A stretch of DNA of 32,086 nucleotides, from positions 1-32,086 of the forward strand of contig JAODMH010000041.1 in the NCBI GenBank assembly GCA_025465035.1, read 5' to 3'. Under the pieces are notes generated by a model. It searched no databases. It had not been told where the DNA came from and saw nothing but the letters and a program-made list of their open reading frames with translations. This stretch comes from Microbacteriaceae bacterium (GTDB lineage: Bacteria; Actinomycetota; Actinomycetes; Actinomycetales; Microbacteriaceae). Positions 1-9,420 of this stretch are shown here, piece after piece. A program made the translations under genes and the position numbers. The stretch's first letter is position 1. Each line of letters starts with the position of its first letter.

Positions 1-1
1 C

Positions 2-1375
2 GGCGCCGGGGCCGTCGGCGAGAATATCGCCGACCGAGCAGTTCAGGGTGGCCTCACCGCGCTGCTCATCGAGAGCGAGCTCGTCGGCGGCGAATGCTCC
101 TACTGGGCCTGCATGCCATCCAAGACCCTGCTGCGCAGCGGGATCGCCCTGCGTGCTGCCAAGGCGGTTGGCGGGGCGCGCGAGGCTGCGACCGGCGGCC
201 TCGATGTCGCCGCGATCTTCAAACGCCGCGACGGCATGGTGCACGAGTGGGATGACCAGAGTCAGGTCGACTGGGTCGCCGGGGCAGGCATCGGCCTCAT
301 TCGCGGGCACGCCAGAATCACCGCGGAGAAGCAGGTGACCGTCGACGGCACCGTCTACACCGCCCGTCACGCCGTGGCTGTGAGCGTCGGATCTGATCCG
401 CTGCTTCCCGACATCCCCGGCATCACCGACGTGAGCCCATGGACCAGCCGGGACGCGACCTCCGCGAAAATAGCGCCGAAGAGTCTCGCGATCATCGGCG
501 GCGGTGTCGTCGCCGTCGAAATGTCGACGGCATATGCGAGTTTCGGCACCGAAGTGACGGTGCTCGCCCGTAGCGCGCTGCTCGGCGGCCAGGAACCATT
601 CGCCGGCGAGACCGTGACCAAGGCGCTCGGCACCCTCGGTGCCACCGTGAAGATCGGGGTGTCGGCGACCTCGGCGAAGCGTACAGACGTGGGAGTCGAA
701 CTGCGCCTAGACGACGGCTCGACCCTTACCGCAGAGGAGGTCCTGGTGGCCACGGGACGTGTACCGCGGACCTTGGACCTCGGCTTCGAGAACATCGGTC
801 TCACCCCCGGCGACTGGCTCGACGTCGACGACACGCTGCTGGTGACGGGGTTCGACTGGCTCTACGCCTGCGGCGACGTCAACCATCGCGCGCTGCTCAC
901 CCACCAGGGCAAATATCAGGCACGCGCGGCCGGCGACGTCATCGCGGCTCGAGCTCTCGGCAAGCCGGTCTCCGACGGCAAGTGGGGCACTCACGTCGCG
1001 ACGGCCGACCACGAGGTCGTCCCGCAGGTCGTCTTCAGCGACCCTGAGGTGGCCTCGGTGGGGCTCACCGCCGATGCAGCGAAGAGGGCGGGTTACGACA
1101 TCCGCGTCGTGGACTACAACCTCGGCTGGGTCGCCGGTTCCTCACTGCAGGCGGATGACTACGAGGGCAGGGCACGCATGATCGTGGATGAGAACCGCAA
1201 GGTCATTCTCGGGGTCACCTTCGTCGGCCAGGATGTTTCAGAACTCATCCACGCTGCCACTACCGCGATCGTCGGGGAAGTACCTCTGGACAGGCTCTGG
1301 CACGCCGTGCCCGCCTATCCGACCATGAATGAGATCTGGCTGCGCCTGCTCGAGACCTACGGCAGGCCAGCGTGA
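2..1375 (+). CDS. NAD(P)/FAD-dependent pyridine nucleotide-disulfide oxidoreductase (dihydrolipoamide dehydrogenase/mercuric reductase-like), 5' truncated by the window edge
   Basis: Frame is open from base 2 (GAGAVGENIADRAVQGGLTALLIESELVGGECSYWACMPSKTLL...). Dinucleotide-binding motif (AIIGGGVVAVEMS), CxxxxC redox motif (GGECSYWACMPSK) and C-terminal dimerisation motif (HAVPAYPTMNE). Confidence 0.92.
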   Translation, partial: GAGAVGENIADRAVQGGLTALLIESELVGGECSYWACMPSKTLLRSGIALRAAKAVGGAREAATGGLDVAAIFKRRDGMVHEWDDQSQVDWVAGAGIGLIRGHARITAEKQVTVDGTVYTARHAVAVSVGSDPLLPDIPGITDVSPWTSRDATSAKIAPKSLAIIGGGVVAVEMSTAYASFGTEVTVLARSALLGGQEPFAGETVTKALGTLGATVKIGVSATSAKRTDVGVELRLDDGSTLTAEEVLVATGRVPRTLDLGFENIGLTPGDWLDVDDTLLVTGFDWLYACGDVNHRALLTHQGKYQARAAGDVIAARALGKPVSDGKWGTHVATADHEVVPQVVFSDPEVASVGLTADAAKRAGYDIRVVDYNLGWVAGSSLQADDYEGRARMIVDENRKVILGVTFVGQDVSELIHAATTAIVGEVPLDRLWHAVPAYPTMNEIWLRLLETYGRPA

Positions 1376-1385
1376 CGGCCGACTC

Positions 1386-2615
1386 TCACAGACCGGCGTA
1401 GACACCGAGCAGCGCCGTCGCCGTCGCCGCCCAGGTGTACCCCTCGGCGTAGTGCCGGGCCGAGCCAGACAGCCGCTCCAAACGGGCGCTATCGTCGAGC
1501 ATTTCGGCGATGGCGCGTGCCCAGACACGCGGATCGCGTGAGTCGACCAGGTGCCCTGAGACGCCGGTCGAGACCGACTCGACCAGCCCACCACCCCTGA
1601 AGGCGACGACCGGCGTGCCGCTGGCCGCCGACTCGAGCGCCACCAGCCCGAAGGTCTCGGAGTGTGACGGCACGAGGGTCACGGTCGCTGCAGCGAGGAG
1701 ATCGGCGAGGCGTTCGCGCGACAGGGCGCCGACGAAGCGGACTTCGCCGAACACCCCGAGTTGAGAGGCGATGGTGCGCAGCGATACGGCGTATTCTTCG
1801 TCCCCCGGCGTCGCCTCCCCCGCGATCACCAGCACCGGTGCCCACCCGCGCAGGGCGTGCAACTCGGCGAGCGCGCGGATCGCGAGCTCCTGGTCCTTGA
1901 GAGGCTGCACGCGCCCGACGACGGCGAGGATCGGGCGTCCTGACGCGATCGAGAGCTCGTCGCGAAGACGCGCGCCCGCGACATCCGTCCGTGCCGGTGT
2001 GAAGAGATCGACATCGACACCGGGTGGGATCACCCAGATGCGGTCAGCCGGTGCGCGAACCTCGTCGATGAGGATACCCACCTCTGCGGCGGAACCGGCG
2101 ACGATCGCGCTCGCCTGGTTGGCGAGGTACATCTCGGTGCGGACGCGCTGTTCCGGCTCCGGTGCCTGTCCGAGCGCGAGCGCGCCATTCTTCATGGCAG
2201 CGACGGTGTGGAAACTCTGCACGAAGGGCAGCCCCAGTTCGAGAGCGACCGGCAGCGTCGCGAGTCCGCTCAACCAGTAGTGGGCGTGGATGAGGCCGTA
2301 GCGCGGCTGCAGACGGCCGGCGAGATTCGCCACGGCTTCGCCGAACTCGTCGGCGACCTCGAGCAGACGCCCCTTCTCGACGGCACCGGCCGGACCGGCC
2401 GCGAGTTCGTGCAGGGTCACCCCCTCGCTCAGTTCGATGACGCTCGGGGCGCCGGTGGCCCGGGTCAGCAGGTCGACCTCCACCCCCCGCTCGGCAACCT
2501 GCGATGCGATCGACAGCAGTGAGACGTTCATCCCGCCGGAATCGCCCATGCCGGGCGGGGCGATGGGCGAGGTGTGCATGGACACCATCGCCACTCGCTC
2601 CAACGGGCTCACCAT
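1386..2615 (-). CDS. GT4-family glycosyltransferase (MshA/sucrose-phosphate-synthase-like)
   Basis: MVSMHTSPIAPPGMGDSGGMNVSLLSIASQVAERG... N-terminus and GT4 motif SETFGLVALESAASGTPVVAFRGGG. ATG at 2615 preceded by TACAGT-6 nt. Confidence 0.9.
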   Translation of the reverse strand: MVSPLERVAMVSMHTSPIAPPGMGDSGGMNVSLLSIASQVAERGVEVDLLTRATGAPSVIELSEGVTLHELAAGPAGAVEKGRLLEVADEFGEAVANLAGRLQPRYGLIHAHYWLSGLATLPVALELGLPFVQSFHTVAAMKNGALALGQAPEPEQRVRTEMYLANQASAIVAGSAAEVGILIDEVRAPADRIWVIPPGVDVDLFTPARTDVAGARLRDELSIASGRPILAVVGRVQPLKDQELAIRALAELHALRGWAPVLVIAGEATPGDEEYAVSLRTIASQLGVFGEVRFVGALSRERLADLLAAATVTLVPSHSETFGLVALESAASGTPVVAFRGGGLVESVSTGVSGHLVDSRDPRVWARAIAEMLDDSARLERLSGSARHYAEGYTWAATATALLGVYAGL

Positions 2616-2621
2616 GCAGAC

Positions 2622-2627
2622 ACTGTA
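2622..2627 (-). promoter_or_regulatory. candidate -10 hexamer TACAGT, 6 nt before ATG (leaderless)
   Basis: TACAGT-GTCTGC-ATG upstream of the GT4 gene. Confidence 0.5.
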
Positions 2628-2846
2628 TTGGTATATGCCCCGCTGCGGCTGAGGGCCTTCCCACGGCCAGAAGTGATACAAATACGACATGTCCGCTGAA
2701 TCGTGCTCTGCCGTCGAGCGGCGCACGCGGCGATGCGTGCGCCGGGGCGCCGCGGTCCCCGGCCGACGCCGCGCACAGCTCTCGGCCCCGCTCACGTGGT
2801 TGAATCGCTTCGAGGTAGAGGCAGGACGAGAGAATGGCGGCTACGG

Positions 2847-3689
2847 ATGACCGTGGGCAATCGGGATCTTGATGGCGCAACGATCGTCATCACGGGAGCG
2901 AGTTCCGGCATCGGGCGGGCCGCCGCCACCGCCCTCGCCGATCGCGGCGCGGAGATCGCGGTCGTCGGCCGCAACCCGGAGCGTACGAACGCCGTGGCAG
3001 CGCAGGTGGGCGGCAGGATGTTCGTCGCCGACTATGACCGCCTCGACGACGTACGACACCTGGCTGATGCCCTGCTCGCCGTGTACGACCACATCGACGT
3101 CCTCGCCAACAACGCCGGCGGCCTCGTCAGCAGGCGTGGCCTGTCGGTCGACGGACACGAGCGCACCTTCCAGCACAACCACCTCGCCCCCTTTCTGCTG
3201 ACCAACCTGCTGCTCCCGCGTCTCGCCGTCGGCGGCGGTCGGGTGATCTCGACGGCGAGCGCCGCCAACCTGTTCGGGCGCCTCGACCTCGACGACCTGG
3301 ACGGGAAGAAGCGCCGCTATGCGGGCGGCTGGCGCGCATACGGCACGAGCAAGCTCGAAACGATCCTGTTCATCGAGGAGCTGGCCAGACGCATGGCCGG
3401 AACCGGTGTCGACGCCTTCGCCTTCCATCCCGGGTTGGTGACCACCGGCTTCGGCGCCGATTCCGCACTCCTCAGGTTCGGTCAGTTCGTGAGTCGCGGC
3501 AGTCTGGGGCTCAGCCCAGAGCAGGGCGCCGCGCCGCTCATCCATCTCGCATCGGTCGAGGATGTCGCGGCCCCCAGTGGCACCTACTTCGACGGCCTCA
3601 CGCCGAACGGGCGGACGCTCGCCGTCGCCCATGACGAGGACATCGCCGATAGATTGTGGAGGAAGAGCGCCGAACTGGTCGGACTCTGA
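2847..3689 (+). CDS. short-chain dehydrogenase/reductase (SDR), copy 1
   Basis: TGASSGIGRA nucleotide-binding motif, NNAGG, YGTSKLET active site. In-frame ATG at 2847. Confidence 0.9.
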   Translation: MTVGNRDLDGATIVITGASSGIGRAAATALADRGAEIAVVGRNPERTNAVAAQVGGRMFVADYDRLDDVRHLADALLAVYDHIDVLANNAGGLVSRRGLSVDGHERTFQHNHLAPFLLTNLLLPRLAVGGGRVISTASAANLFGRLDLDDLDGKKRRYAGGWRAYGTSKLETILFIEELARRMAGTGVDAFAFHPGLVTTGFGADSALLRFGQFVSRGSLGLSPEQGAAPLIHLASVEDVAAPSGTYFDGLTPNGRTLAVAHDEDIADRLWRKSAELVGL

Positions 3690-3703
3690 AAAGGATTTCG
3701 CAG

Positions 3704-4537
3704 GTGAGCGGCAGTCTCGACGGCGTCTCGATCGTCGTCACCGGCGCGAGCTCCGGGCTCGGTCGAGCGGCGGTCGTCGAGTTGGCGCGCCGCGGGGCCT
3801 CGATCGCCGTGGTCGGTCGCAACCCCGACCGCACCGAGGAGGTCGCACGGCTCGTGGACGGCACCGCCTTCGTTGCCGACTTCGATCATCTCGACGAGGT
3901 GCGCGAACTCGCGGATGCCCTGCTCTCGCATTTCGATCGCATCGACGTCCTCGCCAACAACGCCGGCGGCCTCATCGGTAAGCGGGAAATGACGGACGAC
4001 GGTTTCGAGCGCACCTTCCAGTCGAACCACCTCGCGCCCTTCCTGCTCACCAGCCTCTTGCTGCCGCGGATCACCGAGAGCCACGGCCGCGTGCTGTCGA
4101 CCGCAAGCAACTCCAACCTCATCGCCCGGCTCGACCTGAACGATCTGGGCTTCGAGCACCTCCCATGGCGAGGCGGATGGCGCGCCTACGGTACGACGAA
4201 GCTGGAGACGATCCTCTTCATCCGTGAACTCGCTCGAAGGACCGCGGGCACCGGAGTCACCGCCTACTCGTTTCACCCGGGCTACGTGGCATCCAATTTC
4301 GGGGCAAACATCCCGATCATGAATTTCGCGCAGTTCATCAGCGCCGGCAATCTCGGTCTCAGCCCGGAACAGGGCGCTGAGCCACTGGTGTTCCTGGCGT
4401 CGACCGCGGACGTCGGGGCCGAGAGCGGTGCCTACTTCAGCCGCGAGCATCCGCACGGGCGCACCAAGAGGCTCGCGGACAGCGAGGCCACCGCGAAGGC
4501 GCTCTGGGAGAAAAGCGTGGAATTGCTCGGCCTCTAG
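3704..4537 (+). CDS. short-chain dehydrogenase/reductase (SDR), copy 2
   Basis: TGASSGLGRA, NNAGG, YGTTKLET. Closely similar to the preceding SDR. GTG start at 3704 inferred from the alignable N-terminus. Confidence 0.88.
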   Translation: MSGSLDGVSIVVTGASSGLGRAAVVELARRGASIAVVGRNPDRTEEVARLVDGTAFVADFDHLDEVRELADALLSHFDRIDVLANNAGGLIGKREMTDDGFERTFQSNHLAPFLLTSLLLPRITESHGRVLSTASNSNLIARLDLNDLGFEHLPWRGGWRAYGTTKLETILFIRELARRTAGTGVTAYSFHPGYVASNFGANIPIMNFAQFISAGNLGLSPEQGAEPLVFLASTADVGAESGAYFSREHPHGRTKRLADSEATAKALWEKSVELLGL

Positions 4538-4681
4538 TCGGAGCTGAGCGACCGCGCGGCGCCGTTGGCTGAGACGATGCTGGCACCACGCCACCGACTG
4601 CTGCTAACGGTGCCATAACAGTCCTCTCGTCCGGTCACGCAGAGAAGTAGGGTTGTGCTCATCATCGAGATGGGGGATCCC

Positions 4682-5227
4682 GTGCGACACCGACCGGCAT
4701 TCGTTGCGGGCGCGGCTCTGATCGTCGCGATCGGGATGAGCGGTTGCGTGACCCCACCGACGGTGGGGCCGTCACCGTCGGTCAGCGCCTCGCCCTCCTC
4801 CGCACCCAGCGAAAGCCCGACACCGGTCGCACTCAGCTGCGAGAACATCGTCACGCCGGCCGCATATACCGACCTGACGACGGGCGAGAATGAGTTTTCC
4901 TACGACTTCGAGACACGCATGCGCGAGGAGAACAACGATCTGGTCCGCTTCCTCGACTATGGCGGCGTCGCCTGCCAATGGGGCCATCCCAACAGCGACA
5001 CAGTCGTCGTGCTCGCCTACTCCCCGATCACGGAAGAACAGGCCGTCGCCGAACGGCAGTACCTCACGGATAAGGGGTGGAAGCAGTCCAAGCAGGCTGA
5101 CGGCAGCGATACCTGGGCGACGCCGGACCTCGAGTCGTATCTCGGGAATCAGCCGACCTATGTATTCCGCCCCGGCAATTGGCGATACGCGCTCGACGCC
5201 TCGAGTCTCCCCTACTTCACGAGCTGA
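4682..5227 (+). CDS. small putative lipoprotein of unknown function
   Basis: VRHRPAFVAGAALIVAIGMSGC signal peptide with lipobox-like MSGC, then a Ser/Pro linker. GTG start at 4682 preceded by a GGGGG ribosome-binding-like stretch. Confidence 0.75.
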   Translation: MRHRPAFVAGAALIVAIGMSGCVTPPTVGPSPSVSASPSSAPSESPTPVALSCENIVTPAAYTDLTTGENEFSYDFETRMREENNDLVRFLDYGGVACQWGHPNSDTVVVLAYSPITEEQAVAERQYLTDKGWKQSKQADGSDTWATPDLESYLGNQPTYVFRPGNWRYALDASSLPYFTS

Positions 5228-5291
5228 CGCGGCAGGTCTAGCCGGAGCGGACAGATAGAAGATAGTTGCACTCACTCAAGAGGGGGAAGCC

Positions 5292-5782
5292 GTGAGGATG
5301 GTTGGAAGAAGTCTGTTTATCGTCGGCTTGCTGAGCATTTCAACGCTGGTGATGGGGTGCACAAACCATTCCCTCGTTGCAGAGTCATCGCCCTCAGCGT
5401 CGCCGTCCTCATCTTCTCAAACCGAGCCCTCATCCGTGCCGACAGATCTCGCATGCGACGATCTAGTTACCGTCGGTTCACTATCCGCAATGACTGCTGC
5501 GGGATGGATTCGCGTCGATACCTTCGAAGCAGAGGTCCGCGCCGGCGATCAGGGACTGAACAAGTTCCTCACATTTGGGGGTCTCGTCTGCAAATGGGGA
5601 GAGCCGTCAAGCGATTTCTATACGGCCCTGGCTTTACTCGATCGCAATCCAAGGATGGCGAACTCTGGACCGGTGTGGCGATCGAAGGGGCTCCATACGA
5701 CTTTGTTCCGGCCTATCTGTTTGCGCCTGGCGCATGGAAATACTCCAACAATGTGAATGCTCTTGCCGAATTTGCGTTCTAG
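5292..5782 (+). pseudogene. frameshifted paralog of the preceding lipoprotein gene
   Basis: N-terminus in one frame (VRMVGRSLFIVGLLSISTLVMGC...KFLTFGGLVCKWGEPSSD) parallels FLDYGGVACQWGHPNSD of the upstream gene. C-terminal similarity continues in another frame (RSQSKDGELWTGVAIEGAPYDFVPAYLFAPGAWKYSNN vs KQSKQADGSDTWATPDLESYLGNQPTYVFRPGNWRYALD). Confidence 0.7.
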
Positions 5783-5810
5783 CTAGAGCACGAATCAGGC
5801 ACCGCCGCGC

Positions 5811-7229
5811 TCACCACTGCGGCGGATGCCGATGGTGCCACTGCAGCCGGCGCTCGAGCTGTGCCCCGATCGCCAGCAGCGTCGCCTCCCCACCCGGCCG
5901 GCCGATGAGCTGCACACCCATCGGGATGCCCCCATCGGTCTGGTACACCGGCAAGGTGATCGCCGGCAGCCCTGAGACGTTGGCGAACGACGTGAACGGC
6001 GTGTACTGCACCTGCTGTGCGAAGTTCCGTTCGCCATCCGTGCTGTCGTACCAGCCGATCGGACGCGGCGTCAGCGCGAGCGACGGGGTCATCACCGCGT
6101 CGAAACGGGCGAACTGGCGGATCACCGAGCGCTCGAACACGCTGAGCGCACCGAGGGCCTTCATGAGTTCCAGCGCGGAAATCTCTCGCCCCCGCGCGAC
6201 CAGCCACTGGGTGAGCGGTTCCAGCTTGCCCAGCTCCTCCCCCTCGGCGGGGATTCCTGCGGCGCTCGACTGCCAGATCGTGCGGAAGTTCGGCGCATAG
6301 CTGTCGTCCGGTTCGAGGGCGGTCTGCTCGATACCGTGCCCGATCGCGTCGAGTTCGTTCACCGCAGCGGCCAGGGCGGCGGATGCCTCCTCCGAAACCT
6401 CGATGTCGTAGGCGTCATCCCACGGCGAGGTCGTCATCACACCCAGCTGGAAGCGGCCCTCGCCGCGCACGGCGGCGTTGAGCAGGGCGCCGCCGTCCCA
6501 GCGCGGTGCCCGCAGGGTGAACGGGTAGTCCCCTCCGGCGACCATGGCATCGAGCATCATCGCCGCATCCGCAACCGTTCTGGCGAGCGGGCCGGGAACG
6601 GCGAGGCCGGCGAGCTTGTCGATGCCGGAGCCGCTCGGGATGAGGCCGCGCGATGGCTTGATTCCGACCAGGCCGCAGGCGGCCGCCGGGATGCGTACCG
6701 ATCCCCCGCCGTCCGACCCGGGAGCGAAGGGCAACAGGCCGGCCGCGACGGCTACCGCAGCTCCTCCGCTGGATCCGCCGGCGCCGAGCGAGACGTCCCA
6801 TGGATTCCTTGCGGGCGGAGCGACGAGGGTCTCGGTGTAGGACGGCAGGCCGAACTCCGGCGTGTTGGTCTTGCCGAGGCTCACAGCCCCGGCAGCGTCG
6901 AGCACCGTGACGAGTTCGTCAGAATCCTCCGGCATGAAGCCGGTCATCAGGCGGGAACCGTATCCCGTCGGAACGCCGGCGCGATTCGTGAGGTCCTTGT
7001 CACCGATCGGCAGGCCCCAGAGTGCGGCGGCCTTCGGCACGGCATCGGCGAGGTTCCGCGCACGCTCGACCGCGGCATCCGCCGTCACCGTGACGAAAGC
7101 ACCGAGCCCCGCATCGAGGTGTTCGATGCGGGAGAGATAGTGCGCCGTCAGTTCGACCGGACTGATCTCGCCGCGCTGCAGCCAGTCCCACTGCTCCTGC
7201 GCGGTCAGGTGATGGAGTTCGAAAGCCAC
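5811..7229 (-). CDS. amidase (amidase signature family)
   Basis: Amidase signature [45 protein letters not shown], plus PIGDKD and GVPTGYGS. Confidence 0.93.
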   Translation of the reverse strand: MAFELHHLTAQEQWDWLQRGEISPVELTAHYLSRIEHLDAGLGAFVTVTADAAVERARNLADAVPKAAALWGLPIGDKDLTNRAGVPTGYGSRLMTGFMPEDSDELVTVLDAAGAVSLGKTNTPEFGLPSYTETLVAPPARNPWDVSLGAGGSSGGAAVAVAAGLLPFAPGSDGGGSVRIPAAACGLVGIKPSRGLIPSGSGIDKLAGLAVPGPLARTVADAAMMLDAMVAGGDYPFTLRAPRWDGGALLNAAVRGEGRFQLGVMTTSPWDDAYDIEVSEEASAALAAAVNELDAIGHGIEQTALEPDDSYAPNFRTIWQSSAAGIPAEGEELGKLEPLTQWLVARGREISALELMKALGALSVFERSVIRQFARFDAVMTPSLALTPRPIGWYDSTDGERNFAQQVQYTPFTSFANVSGLPAITLPVYQTDGGIPMGVQLIGRPGGEATLLAIGAQLERRLQWHHRHPPQW

Positions 7230-7235
7230 GGGTCG

Positions 7236-7241
7236 AGCCTA
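7236..7241 (-). promoter_or_regulatory. candidate -10 hexamer TAGGCT, 6 nt before GTG (leaderless)
   Basis: TAGGCT-CGACCC-GTG upstream of amidase. Confidence 0.5.
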
Positions 7242-7362
7242 CGAGGTTAGTTGCCCGAGTAATGAGGACCGCGCCAGAACAATGGATGCCAGGCCGCCGC
7301 AACCCGGTGGTCGGGCATCCGTCGCCCCCGACGCCGTTGACCGCTCTCCCACGATCGTCGGT

Positions 7363-7368
7363 TAGTAT
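7363..7368 (+). promoter_or_regulatory. candidate -10 hexamer TAGTAT, 8 nt before ATG (leaderless)
   Basis: TAGTAT-CCTCTGCT-ATG upstream of the LCP gene. Confidence 0.5.
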
Positions 7369-7376
7369 CCTCTGCT

Positions 7377-8600
7377 ATGCCAAGCGACACCATGAAACCC
7401 CTCGCTCGACACGGCCAGCTCCGCCGGTCGAGCCCATGGGCGACACTGGCGAAGCTTCTCGTGGCGGTCATCGCCGTGGTCGCGGTCAGCGCCGGATGCA
7501 TCGCCGCCGTGGCCGTCTGGGATGTGGCAAGCGGCATCAAACCCGGCGTCGACCTGATCCCTGCGAGCGGAGGCAAGCCGCCGGTCATTTCGGCAGCCGA
7601 GGGCGAGATCAACGTGCTTGTCGCCGCGAGCGACAGTGGCGGTGGAGATGTGGCAACCTACGGCAAGCGGGGCGAACACCTCAACGACGTGACCATGCTG
7701 CTGCACGTGTCCGCCGACCACAAGCGGGCGACCGTCGTCAGCTTTCCGCGCGATCTGATCGTTCCGATCGCCTCCTGCCCCAACGGCACCGGCGGCAGCT
7801 ACCCGGCGCAGACCAACAAGATCAATACCGCACTGACCTACGGCGGGCTTCCCTGCATCGTCAAGACCGTCGAAAACCTCACGGGCATGAGTATCCCCTA
7901 CGCGGCGCTGACCGAGTTCCAGGGCGTCGTCGGCATGTCCAACGCGATCGGCGGGGTCACGGTCTGCGTTGCCACCGCCATCCATGATCAGCAGATCGGC
8001 TTCAACCTGGATGCCGGTCAGCAGACCCTCGTCGGCACACAGGCCGTACAGTTCCTGCGCGTACGGTATGGTCTCGGCGATGGCAGCGACCTCGGGCGGG
8101 TAAGCAATCAGCAGCTCTTCCTCTCCGCGCTGGTGCGCAAGATCAAGACGCCGGAGGTCCTCGGCAATCCGGTCACGGACTACGAGCTCGCCAAGGCCGT
8201 GACCAGCAATATGACGCTCTCGAGCAGCCTGACCAACATCAACACCATGGTGTCGATGGCCCTGGCTGTGAAGGACATCCCTTTCGACAATGTGGTATTC
8301 GTGCAGTACCCGAACTCGTACGGGTCGAGCAACGGCCTGAACGGGGTGCTTCCGATCAAGACCGCCGCGGACACGCTGTTCACGGCGATCAAGGCGGATC
8401 AGCCCATCGCGCTCACCGGCACCACGGGCGTCGGCACGGTGGCCGCCCCGAACGCACCGACACCGACGGTGCCCCCGAGTGCGAGCGCCAATCCCAGCGC
8501 CAGCCCACCGGCCACGGCCGTGCAACTGCCGAGTACCGTCCACGGTCAGACTGCCGCGCAGCAGACCTGCACCAAGGGTCAGCGCGCCGGAGGCCACTAG
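7377..8600 (+). CDS. LytR-CpsA-Psr (LCP) family cell-envelope protein
   Basis: N-terminal TM segment, then DVTMLLHVSADHKRATVVSFPRDLIVPI, KINTALTYGG, VENLTGMSIPYAALTEFQG and QFLRVRYGLGDGSDLGRVSNQQLFL; low-complexity Pro/Ser/Thr tail. Confidence 0.92.
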   Translation: MPSDTMKPLARHGQLRRSSPWATLAKLLVAVIAVVAVSAGCIAAVAVWDVASGIKPGVDLIPASGGKPPVISAAEGEINVLVAASDSGGGDVATYGKRGEHLNDVTMLLHVSADHKRATVVSFPRDLIVPIASCPNGTGGSYPAQTNKINTALTYGGLPCIVKTVENLTGMSIPYAALTEFQGVVGMSNAIGGVTVCVATAIHDQQIGFNLDAGQQTLVGTQAVQFLRVRYGLGDGSDLGRVSNQQLFLSALVRKIKTPEVLGNPVTDYELAKAVTSNMTLSSSLTNINTMVSMALAVKDIPFDNVVFVQYPNSYGSSNGLNGVLPIKTAADTLFTAIKADQPIALTGTTGVGTVAAPNAPTPTVPPSASANPSASPPATAVQLPSTVHGQTAAQQTCTKGQRAGGH

Positions 8601-8603
8601 CAG

Positions 8604-8969
8604 CTATTCGAGTTCTGCCCTCAGTTGCCTGAGCAGCCGATCGAAGACGAGCGGCGCCTGCTTGAGCACTTTTCGCCCCGTGACCGGACCGAGCCAGTGC
8701 GCAGTCTGGGCGACATTGACGATGTAGTGCTCGATGTTCGAACCCCTCTCGTCGGGCACTATGCGGTATTCGCCGCGGTACCACCAGCCCCCCTGGGCGA
8801 TGACGAGGAAGGCCGCCGGATCGGCGGTATAGAAGCTCTCGGCTCCCACCGGCGGGCGGAGCCGTCGATCGATCGCCTCGAAGACCGGCTTTGGACGCGC
8901 TCGCACGTGTCCGGCGAACGAGTGCAACAGGGTGTAGCCCCCTGGGCGCTCGCGGGGTGCTTCAGGCAT
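8604..8969 (-). CDS. SRPBCC-like small protein
   Basis: MPEAPRERPGGYTLLHSFAGHVRARPKPVFEAIDRRL...RLLRQLRAELE. SRPBCC-like beginning and end, but the assignment is by eye. Nested start chosen at ATG 8969. Confidence 0.6.
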   Translation of the reverse strand: MPEAPRERPGGYTLLHSFAGHVRARPKPVFEAIDRRLRPPVGAESFYTADPAAFLVIAQGGWWYRGEYRIVPDERGSNIEHYIVNVAQTAHWLGPVTGRKVLKQAPLVFDRLLRQLRAELE

Positions 8970-8975
8970 GCAACG

Positions 8976-8981
8976 ACTGTA
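8976..8981 (-). promoter_or_regulatory. candidate -10 hexamer TACAGT, 6 nt before ATG (leaderless)
   Basis: TACAGT-CGTTGC-ATG upstream of the SRPBCC-like gene. Confidence 0.5.
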
Positions 8982-9090
8982 GCGCCGGTGGCCCGGAGAA
9001 GGTTGGTGATGGGTCTCTATTCGCCCGCCAACTTCTGACGGAACGTATCCTCGATTTTTGGTACATTTGTTCCAGAAAGAAGGGACAGTC

Positions 9091-9417
9091 ATGGGGTATC
9101 TATTTCTTGCCGGAGCGATCATCGCCGAGGTTATCGCGACGAGCGCGCTCAAGTTCACAACCGGCGACGGCAACAAGGTCGTGCCATACATCCTCGTGGC
9201 TGTCGGCTACGTCGGAGCTTTCGTGCTTCTTTCCCAGTCGCTCGCCAAGGGGGTCCCACTCGGCATCGCCTACGCGATCTGGGCGGGTGTCGGGGTGGTG
9301 CTCGTCGTCATCATCAGCTGGCTGCTGTTCAAGGAATCCCTCACCCTGCTGCAGATCGGGGGCATGGTGCTCGTCGTTGGCGGTGTCACGCTTCTCGAGC
9401 TCGGCGGAAGGCACTAG
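9091..9417 (+). CDS. small multidrug resistance (SMR/EmrE-type) transporter
   Basis: MGYLFLAGAIIAEVIATSALKFTTG with the membrane-embedded Glu, four predicted TMs, AYAIWAGVGVV motif; AAGAAGGGA upstream of ATG 9091. Confidence 0.93.
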   Translation: MGYLFLAGAIIAEVIATSALKFTTGDGNKVVPYILVAVGYVGAFVLLSQSLAKGVPLGIAYAIWAGVGVVLVVIISWLLFKESLTLLQIGGMVLVVGGVTLLELGGRH

Positions 9418-9420
9418 CTC

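Noticed and set aside
2703-2846. N-terminal extension of the first SDR ORF (MLCRRAAHAAMRAPGRR...)
   Set aside because: Arg/Pro-rich translation lies before the nucleotide-binding fold; the ATG at 2847 gives a normal SDR N-terminus.
4581-4615. TGGCACC...GGTGCCA inverted repeat after the second SDR
   Set aside because: Only 7 bp with a 21-nt loop and no U-tract; not distinguishable from chance.
7284-7320. GGATGCC...GGCATCC inverted repeat in the amidase/LCP divergent gap
   Set aside because: 7-bp arms; GGATGCC-like words are common in this genome style, so no function is claimed.
7362-8597. 411-aa minus-strand ORF opposite the LCP gene
   Set aside because: Antisense shadow ORF; LCP motifs are on the plus strand.
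8601-8603. Very short convergent gaps (3 nt at 8601-8603; 10 nt at 1376-1385)
   Set aside because: Ordinary compact convergent gene ends in dense actinobacterial genomes.
8970-9090. Guanidine-III (ykkC-III) or mini-ykkC riboswitch upstream of the SMR gene
   Set aside because: I could not find the CCGGACGAGG-like conserved segment or paired ACGR loops; an Infernal scan would be decisive.
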